Assembly: GCA_047623825.1 (NCBI GenBank)
Contig: JBLHOS010000049.1
Coordinates: 1-24,084, forward strand
Direction: 5' to 3'
Source: JBLHOS01 sp047623825
GTDB lineage: Bacteria; Pseudomonadota; Alphaproteobacteria; Rhodobacterales; Rhodobacteraceae
Length of the DNA stretch: 24,084 nt
Part shown: piece by piece, positions 15,811-23,238 of the stretch
How the letters are laid out: each line of letters begins with the position of its first letter
Numbering within the stretch: position 1 is the first letter of the stretch
Program-made: the position numbers and the translations under genes
The notes under the pieces: generated by a model
The model's database searches: none
What the model saw: the letters and a program-made list of their open reading frames with translations, nothing else
What the model was told of the DNA's origin: nothing

Positions 15811-15822
15811 ATCTTTAAAGAT
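15811..15822. promoter_or_regulatory. Perfect 12-base palindrome in a divergent promoter region
   Basis: ATCTTTAAAGAT lies in the 89-base gap between the b561 start (15786) and the CDP-alcohol phosphatidyltransferase start (15876). It is well placed for an operator or a -10 region, with TAATAT-like boxes close by. No regulator can be named. Confidence 0.35.
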
Positions 15823-15875
15823 ATTACGCGGAGCCCAATCGTAATATTTTCTGCGCCCCAATAATAGTATATCTG

Positions 15876-16637
15876 ATGAAATCAGTACACTCAAATAGGT
15901 TCAAGGACGTCAAATTGGCAGCTCGAAGTCCCTTTATTTTTTCCCCTTTTGGCACATTCGCTATGGCCGCAATTATTGGTGGCGCTTTGCTGCTTGTCGG
16001 GAGCTTCATGCTCATCGGACCAAAGCCGGGCATGCAATATGCCACCATAATCGGATTGACGGCCTATTTTATGACGACCATTTGGGCCGGACGTCGCCTG
16101 ATCACCGACTTTCCGCACTCCAGGCTTGGCCTGTGCAACTTGGCAACGCTTGGCAGGTTGGTGATTGTCGGCATTCTGTTTGTTGCCCTGCTCGAAGGAT
16201 TGCACCCAACCTGGAGCACCTTTGGATTGGCAATCTTGGCGCTTAGCCTTGATGGCGTTGATGGCTGGCTCGCCCGGAAGGAAGGATTGGCATCAAAATT
16301 TGGTGCGCGCTTTGATGTAGAAGTTGATGCAGCCTTCGCCCTTGTGCTTGCCATCTCTGCGGCCGTGAACGACGTAGTCGGGTCATATGTCGTCCTGCTG
16401 GGCCTGCCTTATTATCTGTTTGGCGCAGCCAAAGCCTTCTTACCTTGGCTCAATCAGCCCCTGCCTGACCGGTTCAGCCGCAAGGCTGTCTGCGTTTTTC
16501 AGATTGCTGCACTCATCGCGCTTCAGGCGCCGTTTTTCACCGACGGACGGCTTGATCTCGTTGTCGCGGCTGTGACCGTCGCGCTGATCTGGTCTTTTGG
16601 CCGAGATATCATTTGGTTATGGCGCAAATTCAAATGA
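15876..16637 (+). CDS. CDP-alcohol phosphatidyltransferase family protein
   Basis: This 253-residue integral membrane enzyme of the CDP-OH-PT family joins a CDP-activated group (CDP-diacylglycerol or a CDP-alcohol) to an alcohol. The signature is complete: D126-x2-D129-G130-x2-A133-R134-x8-G143-x3-D147-x3-D151 (LDGVDGWLAR, then SKFGARFDVEVD). The N-terminal 85 residues add two or three membrane segments beyond the usual core. No Shine-Dalgarno precedes ATG 15876, so a later start such as M30 is possible. Its TGA overlaps the next gene's ATG, which puts it first in a coupled operon. The alcohol acceptor is unknown; the neighbouring phosphatase and reductase genes suggest a polyol phosphate. 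Confidence 0.92.
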   Translation: MKSVHSNRFKDVKLAARSPFIFSPFGTFAMAAIIGGALLLVGSFMLIGPKPGMQYATIIGLTAYFMTTIWAGRRLITDFPHSRLGLCNLATLGRLVIVGILFVALLEGLHPTWSTFGLAILALSLDGVDGWLARKEGLASKFGARFDVEVDAAFALVLAISAAVNDVVGSYVVLLGLPYYLFGAAKAFLPWLNQPLPDRFSRKAVCVFQIAALIALQAPFFTDGRLDLVVAAVTVALIWSFGRDIIWLWRKFK

Positions 16638-18286
16638 TGGGCTTGGATAAATATCTGGATTTTCGGGTGATTGTCGCGGCGATACTTGCCGCAGTGGTTC
16701 TGCATCTGGTCTTAATCCAGCCCAATCATCCATCTGCAGTGGCGTGGGACGCCCTGCTGCTTTTTCCGCTTGAGTTGCCGGCCATTCTTTTGACCCTGAT
16801 CGCCGCCGGATCAGGACGGATTGGGCACTGTTTGTGTATCATTTTGGTGGCGTTTCTATCTGTCATAGCAGCTCTGAAATCTGCTGATTTCATCATGTTC
16901 ACAAGTCTCAACAGGGGCTTTAACCCAGTTGCGGATCTTCCTTTGGTCGCATCGCTTTATGATTTGATCGTTGGGGCCTTTGGATCGGTCGCCGCGGGTG
17001 TGGCGGTGGTTTTATCCATTATTGCAGTTGCTGGTTTGACTGTGTTGCTGTGGTGGGCATGCCGTGTCTGGTCTAGGTTCAAGCGGCCAACACTCATCGC
17101 CAGATTGGCGTGCGTAGGCGCAGTAATCGCAGTTGCTATGTCTATCGCAGATGTGGGCCAGAAAATGGGGCGCTGGTCGCTACCTTACGCCACGTCCGGC
17201 ACCGCGTTTACCTCCCGTGTCGGCGTCGAACGCCTTGAGATGGCACTAAATACGATAATTGATTTGCGCGCCTTCCGCGTCGCAGCCCAACAGGACCCAT
17301 TTGCCGATCAGCCAAATCTGTTCGATCTGGTCGATCGCGATGTTTTGGTGATATTCGTCGAAAGTTATGGACGCACCAGCCTCGACACGCCGTTCTATGC
17401 CGACTTGCACCGTGCCACCCTAACCGCAGCAGAGCGTCAGTTGCAGGATCTGGGCTTGTCTATGTCGTCGACCCTGCTGCGATCGCCGACCCAAGGTGGG
17501 CAAAGCTGGCTTGCACATTCGACGTTTTCCAACGGTCTTTGGATCGATTACCAAACAGCTTATGGTGCCGCCTTGTCGAGCGGCAGGCAGACCCTGTTCC
17601 ACCTCGCCGCACAGTCCGGGTTTCAAACGGCCGCCGTGATGCCACAAATCACGATGGAGTGGCCAGAGGCTCAATTCATGGGGTTTGATACCATTCTGGC
17701 AGCCAAAGATCTGGGCTATGAAGGATTGCCGTTCAACTGGATCACGATGCCAGACCAGTTCACTTTTGCCGCGATGGATAGGCTCTTGCTAAGCGCGCCC
17801 CGCCGCGATGCCCCGCTCTTTGTTCAGGTCGCTCTTGGTTCGTCCCATGCACCATGGGTACCCGTTCCGGATTTGCTGGACTGGGATGAGCTTGGGGATG
17901 GCACCATTTTTAATCCTGTGGTGGAAGCCAGTGATCCACCCAGCCTTGTCTGGCAAGATAACGATAGGGTCCGCGACCAATATCGGCTGGCGATCGATTA
18001 TGCGCTGCAGGTCGTCTTTGCCTACGCTGCCCTACATGCGGCAGATCCGCCATTGATGATCGTACTCGGCGATCATCAGGCGGCGAGTTTTGTCGCCTTG
18101 GACGATAGGCCCCATGTGCCGATGCATATCATTGGGCCGTCGCACTTGGTTGATGCCTTGTCCGACGATCAATTCCAACCTGGCCTGATCCCGGATGGCA
18201 CGACAGACGTTCGGTCTATGGCGGATATGCGGGGCCATCTGTTGCGGTCGCTGTCGTCCGCCCGACTTGTGGAGGGAGGACAGTGA
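16634..18286 (+). CDS. Sulfatase/LtaS-like membrane-anchored phosphotransferase
   Basis: This is a 550-residue alkaline-phosphatase-superfamily protein. About five hydrophobic segments fill the first 180 residues. The periplasmic catalytic domain begins with DVLVIFVESYGRTSLDT (metal-binding Glu near residue 242 and a Thr/Ser nucleophile just after) and has a VLGDHQ metal site near residue 477. This arrangement is that of lipoteichoic-acid-synthase-like and phosphoethanolamine-transferase-like enzymes, which move phospho-alcohol groups from phospholipids to glycans or lipids. ATG 16634 overlaps the previous stop (ATGA); ATG 16637 and ATG 16619 are alternatives. It precedes a flippase-like gene, so the modified molecule probably lies on the periplasmic side. 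The exact group transferred is unknown. Confidence 0.85.
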   Translation: MMGLDKYLDFRVIVAAILAAVVLHLVLIQPNHPSAVAWDALLLFPLELPAILLTLIAAGSGRIGHCLCIILVAFLSVIAALKSADFIMFTSLNRGFNPVADLPLVASLYDLIVGAFGSVAAGVAVVLSIIAVAGLTVLLWWACRVWSRFKRPTLIARLACVGAVIAVAMSIADVGQKMGRWSLPYATSGTAFTSRVGVERLEMALNTIIDLRAFRVAAQQDPFADQPNLFDLVDRDVLVIFVESYGRTSLDTPFYADLHRATLTAAERQLQDLGLSMSSTLLRSPTQGGQSWLAHSTFSNGLWIDYQTAYGAALSSGRQTLFHLAAQSGFQTAAVMPQITMEWPEAQFMGFDTILAAKDLGYEGLPFNWITMPDQFTFAAMDRLLLSAPRRDAPLFVQVALGSSHAPWVPVPDLLDWDELGDGTIFNPVVEASDPPSLVWQDNDRVRDQYRLAIDYALQVVFAYAALHAADPPLMIVLGDHQAASFVALDDRPHVPMHIIGPSHLVDALSDDQFQPGLIPDGTTDVRSMADMRGHLLRSLSSARLVEGGQ

Positions 18287-19209
18287 ACATTACCATCGCC
18301 CCCGCCTCACCGATTTTTTTGCGCATCGGACAACTTGCCTTCACAGCTGTGCTGATTGTCCTACTCTGGACAGCGGCGGATGGGCCTGAGATTGTCCGCA
18401 CCCTGAGCGGTGCAAATCTGGTTTGGCTTTTTGCAGCCGTTGGCGCGCTGATCTGCCAGACTGTTCTGTCTGCTTGGCGTTGGAAAATCACTGCGGCTGA
18501 GCTGGGGCAAGCTTTGTCGCTGCGCCTCGCGGTTCGGGAATACTTCATCGGTCAGGCCGTCAATCAGGCCTTGCCCGGGGGCGTCATAGGCGATGCGGCA
18601 AGGGCCGTTCGGACCCGTTCTGAGGTTGGTTTGGCCCTGTCGGGCTTTGCTGTCGGGCTTGAACGACTAGCAGGACAGATTGCAATGTTTGTCACCTTTA
18701 CTTGTGCTTTTGCGGTGACCTACCTGTTAGAGGGCGGCCTTGATTGGCCACCGCGCTATGCGGCCGCGATTGGACTGACCATCGGTCTGGTCATCTTTGC
18801 GGTTGTTTGCGGCGCTATTCTGCGCAGGCGCACGGGCCTGCTGAACAAGACGGTTTTGCGGTGGCTAGATATGGCCATGGGCGTTCTTGCGTCGCGCCGC
18901 GTCCTGCCCGCGCAAATCACTCTCGGGATTATCATCACATTATGCAACATCGCGGCGTTCGGATTTTGCGCCTGGGCGGTTGGCGTGCCGTTGTCCATTG
19001 GCCCCCTTTTCGCGATTGTCCCACTTATCCTTTTTTCCATGCTGATCCCGTTAACGGTTAGCGGCTGGGGCATCCGGGAGGGCAGTGCCGCGCTCTTGTT
19101 GCCCCTCGCCGGGGCCTCTGTGTCCGAGGCAGTGGCCGCAAGCGTCCTTTTTGGTATTGCGATGCTTCTGGCCATTATCCCCAGTTTTATCATCATGGTG
19201 ACTAAATGA
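18283..19209 (+). CDS. Lysylphosphatidylglycerol synthase TM-region (UPF0104) family membrane protein
   Basis: This 308-residue polytopic membrane protein has about eight hydrophobic helices. It carries the family's RWKITAAELGQALSLR and YFIGQAVNQALPGGVIGDAAR segments and a C-terminal VSGWGIREGSAALLLPLAG motif. The family covers the membrane domain of MprF and stand-alone relatives, often beside glycosyltransferase genes, and it is thought to flip or position lipid-linked molecules. No lysyl-transferase domain is present. The start is GTG 18283 with GGAGG just upstream, overlapping the previous TGA (GTGA). It lies between the phosphotransferase and the glycosyltransferase in the same coupled operon. 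Confidence 0.88.
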   Translation: MNITIAPASPIFLRIGQLAFTAVLIVLLWTAADGPEIVRTLSGANLVWLFAAVGALICQTVLSAWRWKITAAELGQALSLRLAVREYFIGQAVNQALPGGVIGDAARAVRTRSEVGLALSGFAVGLERLAGQIAMFVTFTCAFAVTYLLEGGLDWPPRYAAAIGLTIGLVIFAVVCGAILRRRTGLLNKTVLRWLDMAMGVLASRRVLPAQITLGIIITLCNIAAFGFCAWAVGVPLSIGPLFAIVPLILFSMLIPLTVSGWGIREGSAALLLPLAGASVSEAVAASVLFGIAMLLAIIPSFIIMVTK

Positions 19210-20276
19210 CCCTGCACCACATCGCCTTTGCCGTTCCGGGCGATCTGGAAACGGTGACTGGCGGGTACATCTATGACCGGCGTCTGATACGCGAACTGCG
19301 ATCCCTGGGGTGGACTGTCGACCATATTGAACTGCCCTCCGGATTTCCGGACCCTTCACAGCAGGAAATGGCCGAGGCCCTGCGTTTGCTGCGAAGTATC
19401 TCACCCCAGTGTCCGGTGATCATTGACGGACTGGCGTTTGGTGCCCTTGATATACGCGGCGTTGCAGACCTGCCCGCCCCGATTGTCGCGCTGGTCCATC
19501 ATCCGCTGGCAAAGGAAAGTGGGCTAAGTGCAGCACAGCGCAACACCCTGTTTGAAACTGAACGTCAAAACCTGTCGCGGGTGTCGCGAGTACTTGTTCC
19601 CAGCCCCCACACTGCCAACATCTTGTCGTCAGAATACGATATTCCACTGGATAGGATCACGATTGCTACACCAGGGATAGATCAACCAAACACTCGCTCG
19701 CAGCCGATCACACCGCCGCTCATCTTGTCGGTTGGCATTCAGTTGCCGCGCAAAGGACATGATGTTTTGCTTCAAGCGCTGTCAGAGATCGCTGATCTTG
19801 ACTGGCAAGCCGTGATTGTAGGCGCCCCTTTAGATCAGGAATATGCCAACTTGCTGCGGGGCTTATGTGCCTCACTTGGGCTTGAGGGCCGGGTTCAACT
19901 GGCAGGTCAGCTTGAACGAGGTGCACTGGATAAACTTTATCAAAAGGCGAGCCTTTTCGCTCTCGCGACGCGCTACGAAGGCTATGGTATCGTGTTTGAC
20001 GAAGCCCTTGTGCATGGCCTTGCCATTGTGTCCTGCGATACTGGCGCCGTCCGGGACACCGTTCCCATCGGGACTGGGCAACTGGTACCACCTGATCAGC
20101 CACAGGCCTTTGCCGCGGCTTTACGCCGCCTGCTGACTAACCCAGATCAAAGACAGGCCTGCGCGACCACTTCACGGCTGGCGGGCAAATTGCGCCCTGG
20201 ATGGGACAATACAGCACGTCGCGTTGCCGGCGCGCTGACACAGACCTTTGAAAAAACGGACCTGATTGGAAAATGA
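19206..20276 (+). CDS. Family 4-type glycosyltransferase
   Basis: This 356-residue GT-B enzyme transfers a sugar from an NDP-sugar. The N-terminal domain has TGGYIYDRRLIRELRSLGW. The C-terminal domain has LSVGIQLPRKGHDVLLQAL and the retaining GT4 donor-site motif ATRYEGYGIVFDEALVHGL, with two glutamates spaced as E-x7-E. A late SCDTGAVRDTV and LVPPDQPQ complete the GT4 pattern. No signal peptide or membrane helix is seen, so it acts in the cytoplasm or at the inner face of the membrane. ATG 19206 overlaps the previous TGA by four bases. The acceptor is unknown, but a lipid or small polar head group fits the neighbours. Confidence 0.92.
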   Translation: MTLHHIAFAVPGDLETVTGGYIYDRRLIRELRSLGWTVDHIELPSGFPDPSQQEMAEALRLLRSISPQCPVIIDGLAFGALDIRGVADLPAPIVALVHHPLAKESGLSAAQRNTLFETERQNLSRVSRVLVPSPHTANILSSEYDIPLDRITIATPGIDQPNTRSQPITPPLILSVGIQLPRKGHDVLLQALSEIADLDWQAVIVGAPLDQEYANLLRGLCASLGLEGRVQLAGQLERGALDKLYQKASLFALATRYEGYGIVFDEALVHGLAIVSCDTGAVRDTVPIGTGQLVPPDQPQAFAAALRRLLTNPDQRQACATTSRLAGKLRPGWDNTARRVAGALTQTFEKTDLIGK

Positions 20277-21046
20277 CACAACCGCGCCCGTCCTCCCAGT
20301 GCCGCCCTCGGGCTAAAATAACTGCTCTCGGCCGGTCCTTCGACGTTTATTACCGTGATGTAGAGCGTACGGCGCGGATGGACCGGTTGAATCGCCAATT
20401 CGTACGCACTGGCAGCCTCGTCTTCGACATCGGTGCCCATGTCGGGGATCGCACTGGTAGTTTTCTGCGTCTTGGGGCCTCGGTCGTGGTTCTCGAACCA
20501 CAACCCCGCGTGTTTCGGGCGCTTCGGTTGCTCTATGGGAAGACATCTAATGCGATTTTGAGATGCGAAGCCGTAGGAGCAACACCCGGAACGCTTGATC
20601 TTTTCGTCAATTCGAACAATCCAACAATCACCACAGCCTCAGCCGACCTAATTTCCGCCGCCCGCAGTTCGGCGCAATGGCATGGTCAGATATGGGACAG
20701 CCAAATCCGGGTGCCTGTGACAACCCTCGACCAGCTAATCAAGGACCACGGTGTGCCCGACTTCGTGAAAATCGATGTAGAAGGGTACGAATGGGATGTT
20801 CTGATGGGTCTGACCACGCCCTTGGCAGCCCTGTCTTTCGAATTTACGACGATCCAGCGAGACGTCGCATTGCGTTGCCTCGCGCGGTTGATGGATTTGG
20901 GGGATTATGAGTTCAACGTCAGCTTGGGTGAGGAGCACGCATTGAAGTACCGTTCCTGGATTGACGCAAAGATGATGCGCCACGATCTAATGACCTTCCC
21001 GGAGGCAGCTAATTCCGGTGACATCTTCGCGCGGCGCAAATCATGA
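20273..21046 (+). CDS. FkbM family methyltransferase
   Basis: This 257-residue SAM-dependent O-methyltransferase has motif I LVFDIGAHVGDRTGSF (residues 49-64), VVLEPQPRVFRAL (acidic motif II), PVTTLDQLI, the family hallmark FVKIDVEGYEWDVL and LSFEFTTIQRD. FkbM enzymes commonly methylate sugar hydroxyls or glycolipids, so it probably methylates the product of the preceding glycosyltransferase. ATG 20273 overlaps the glycosyltransferase TGA (ATGA) with a weak GGA upstream. The C-terminus overlaps a further short ORF by another ATGA junction (21043). Confidence 0.9.
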   Translation: MTQPRPSSQCRPRAKITALGRSFDVYYRDVERTARMDRLNRQFVRTGSLVFDIGAHVGDRTGSFLRLGASVVVLEPQPRVFRALRLLYGKTSNAILRCEAVGATPGTLDLFVNSNNPTITTASADLISAARSSAQWHGQIWDSQIRVPVTTLDQLIKDHGVPDFVKIDVEGYEWDVLMGLTTPLAALSFEFTTIQRDVALRCLARLMDLGDYEFNVSLGEEHALKYRSWIDAKMMRHDLMTFPEAANSGDIFARRKS

Positions 21047-21222
21047 ACAGCATGACCGCGCCGCCGCTATGCAGTTCGTTCAGTTTAATCGCCTTTAATT
21101 CGATCGCTTATTGCTCAAGGATCACCATTCCGAGCATCCGACAAGCGCGTCTATCAAAGGACCTGTACATTGGAGACATCTGTGCCCAAAGCCCACGAAA
21201 ATCGCTCGGTATACCAGCCTGA
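21043..21222 (+). CDS. Short ORF coupled to the FkbM gene, possible decayed gene
   Basis: ATG 21043 overlaps the FkbM stop (ATGA), as at every junction in this operon, and the frame runs 59 codons to TGA 21220-21222. The product (SFSLIAFNSIAY, then RQARLSKDLYIGDI) matches no family I recognise. No further gene follows before the convergent gene at 21370. It may be the truncated start of a lost sixth operon gene, or chance. Confidence 0.3.
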   Translation: MNSMTAPPLCSSFSLIAFNSIAYCSRITIPSIRQARLSKDLYIGDICAQSPRKSLGIPA

Positions 21223-21369
21223 ACGCGCGGGTCTAAGAAGACCTTTATCCTAAGCGCAGTCATCGTCTCTGCCCAACGTCATGGTCGCGATGCGTCCATT
21301 TTGTGCACCGTATTCAAGCCCACGGCCTGCCAATGTGGTGCGTGTCCATGTTTGCAGTCTGCACAACGC
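21223..21369. other. Intergenic region between two convergent operons
   Basis: This region lies between the end of the plus-strand lipid/glycan operon and the end of the minus-strand N-demethylase operon. No clear hairpin with a T-run, and no gene, was found. Confidence 0.4.
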
Positions 21370-22161
21370 CTAGGATGTCGTTCGACCGTAAAATCCCAAT
21401 TGCTCGGTCTCGGTAAACATCGCGCCGGGGCGCTCATAGTAAGTCAAAACAGCGATCATTCTGGCGCGCGGCCCCTGGACCTGCGTGACGCGGTGGGGTG
21501 TGTTTACACCCTTAAAAACGTTTAACGTACCCGGCATCACATTCATTTGTCGCATCAGCGGATCTTGCCCGTTTAACAGATCCGCAACGCCATCGTAATT
21601 TGGATCGTCAGCAGTGCGCAGATCCGTACGATATTCAAATATTCCACCAATTTCAGGGGCTTGCAGCAATAAAGTAACGGTAAATTCGGACCGGTCGAAA
21701 TGCCAATTCAACGCCTGTCCCTCCGCATAGGCCATGACGTTGAACGCGGCCAGTGGGTCAGCCATCGGGTGCAGTTTGTCCTTTTCCATCACCTCAGCCA
21801 GAAACGCCACAAACGGCGGCCACTGATATATCTGGGAAACCCGGCTACCAGTCAGCTGGTCAGAACACAGCGTATTGTTGGAGGTTTCGTGCAGCTTTAG
21901 CGCCGGGTGATCCTCGTCCAGATCGGGCACCGATTTCTTGAAATAGATATTGTGATGACGTGCATGATTGAACGATTCACTGGCCATTTTCGGGGCATGC
22001 GCCGCCGCCTCTGCCAATGCTGCCTCTGGGCGAAGAAACCCGTCAAGATTGAACATGCCATCACGCGCCAGATCAGCCTTGCAGCGCGCGACAAGTGCAC
22101 CATACGCGGCACTGTCCGTCTGATTGAGTGGGAATGCCTCAAGATCCAGAAAGTCGTGCAT
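21370..22161 (-). CDS. BesD/HalD-like Fe(II)/2-oxoglutarate enzyme with a hydroxylase-type triad
   Basis: This 263-residue jelly-roll oxygenase resembles the BesD/HalD radical amino-acid halogenase family. The iron site is H154-x-D156 (LNWHFDRSEFTVTLLLQ) and H223 (NTPHRVT), and R232 or R234 probably binds 2-oxoglutarate. True halogenases carry Gly or Ala in place of the Asp so that chloride can bind iron; here Asp is present, so hydroxylation is expected. An amino-acid-type substrate, as in the family, is likely. ATG 22161 starts eight bases after the stop of the N-demethylase gene, with AGGGG overlapping that stop, so the two are co-transcribed. Confidence 0.85.
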   Translation of the reverse strand: MHDFLDLEAFPLNQTDSAAYGALVARCKADLARDGMFNLDGFLRPEAALAEAAAHAPKMASESFNHARHHNIYFKKSVPDLDEDHPALKLHETSNNTLCSDQLTGSRVSQIYQWPPFVAFLAEVMEKDKLHPMADPLAAFNVMAYAEGQALNWHFDRSEFTVTLLLQAPEIGGIFEYRTDLRTADDPNYDGVADLLNGQDPLMRQMNVMPGTLNVFKGVNTPHRVTQVQGPRARMIAVLTYYERPGAMFTETEQLGFYGRTTS

Positions 22162-22169
22162 ATGTGCCC

Positions 22170-23237
22170 CTAGCTTTGCAATGCTGGCTCTGTCTCTAAC
22201 TCAGGCCAGATGCCATTTGATGTCGGCAAACCGTCATCGAACTTTGACAAATAGTCCAGCATCATCGGGCGGTTATCGATGAAACCTTTGTAGGTCGCCA
22301 GCTCATCAGGCAAGTCGCGCACCACGCGGTGCAGTCTGCGGCCCCATTTTGGCACGCTCATCAGATCTTGAAAGCTGCACAGATAACACCGGATTGGAAA
22401 GACCAGCGCGTTGGACCGGGGCAGCCGGAAGAATGTCTGCAACTCAACCCGCAGATGTTGTTTCGATCCAAGGTTTTCGGGCGTTATCGTCAACTTCTGG
22501 ATGCCCCACTTGTGGTAATTTTCGGGGCTGGTATCCAACAGCGGATTAACTGTCATAGTCCAGTTCAGCCGCCGCGCCGGGGCACCCTGTTGAATGTTCA
22601 AAAGGAACTTTAGCGCCCGCACGAAAATCCCTTTTTCATGGGCCAGCGGGACTGGCGCATGCCATTCAAAGAAGTTCATCCCAATATCAAAATCAAGGCT
22701 CCAGTCAGCCTGTGTTGTGACCATGCCCGCGTCCATCCACAACATGTCATCACGTTGATCCAAAACGCAAAAATCACCCTGTGCCTGTCGTGTGATGTAT
22801 TCCATCGGACCGTATGGCAGCGTGGTTTCATCCATAAAAGTAAAGCTGTGATCGATGCCAAGTGGCCGATTGATCCAGCGCCATTTGTCACCGTCACGGT
22901 GCAATTCAAACAGATCCGGGTAATCCTCGGATTTTGAGACCATGATCAGTTCGAGCAGGTCCCAACCGGCCAACGTCATGTGCGGCAGGGTTTGGCAGCG
23001 CAGCGGATCATCTGCCAGCACCAACGCGCGGTCGCGCAACTCAGCTACGTAATGCTCATCAACGTCGAAACGTTTTTCATAAATGCTGTCCGCAGGGCCG
23101 CCACGATGCTGCTCCATGTTGACCGCATACATGTAGCTGTCTTTGTCGAACGGGAATGGAAAGCGTTTGATCGCACGCTCAGAATTACGGAACGAGTAGT
23201 CGTCTCGGAAAGTCTCGTCGTTGAATTGAATCGTCAT
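22170..23237 (-). CDS. Haem-dependent oxidative N-demethylase family protein (DUF3445)
   Basis: This 355-residue protein belongs to the DUF3445/HDOD family, which includes the haem subunit of bacterial dimethylamine monooxygenase. Family-like stretches include RGLALV-type RDRALVLADDPLR, LPHMTLAGWDLLELIMVS, EWHAPVPLAHEKG, RLNWTMTVNPLLDT, LRVELQTFFRLPRSNALVF and PIRCYLCSF. The enzyme takes electrons from a partner reductase to remove a methyl group as formaldehyde. ATG 23237 lies one base after the reductase stop (23241-23239), so the longer frame to 23357, which overlaps the reductase, is not used. With the upstream reductase it forms a two-component oxygenase. The substrate (dimethylamine or another N-methylated compound) is not fixed by the sequence. 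Confidence 0.88.
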   Translation of the reverse strand: MTIQFNDETFRDDYSFRNSERAIKRFPFPFDKDSYMYAVNMEQHRGGPADSIYEKRFDVDEHYVAELRDRALVLADDPLRCQTLPHMTLAGWDLLELIMVSKSEDYPDLFELHRDGDKWRWINRPLGIDHSFTFMDETTLPYGPMEYITRQAQGDFCVLDQRDDMLWMDAGMVTTQADWSLDFDIGMNFFEWHAPVPLAHEKGIFVRALKFLLNIQQGAPARRLNWTMTVNPLLDTSPENYHKWGIQKLTITPENLGSKQHLRVELQTFFRLPRSNALVFPIRCYLCSFQDLMSVPKWGRRLHRVVRDLPDELATYKGFIDNRPMMLDYLSKFDDGLPTSNGIWPELETEPALQS

Positions 23238-23238
23238 G

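Noticed and set aside
21370..22161. Radical amino-acid halogenase
   Set aside because: The iron site is HxD, not the HxG or HxA needed for chloride binding.
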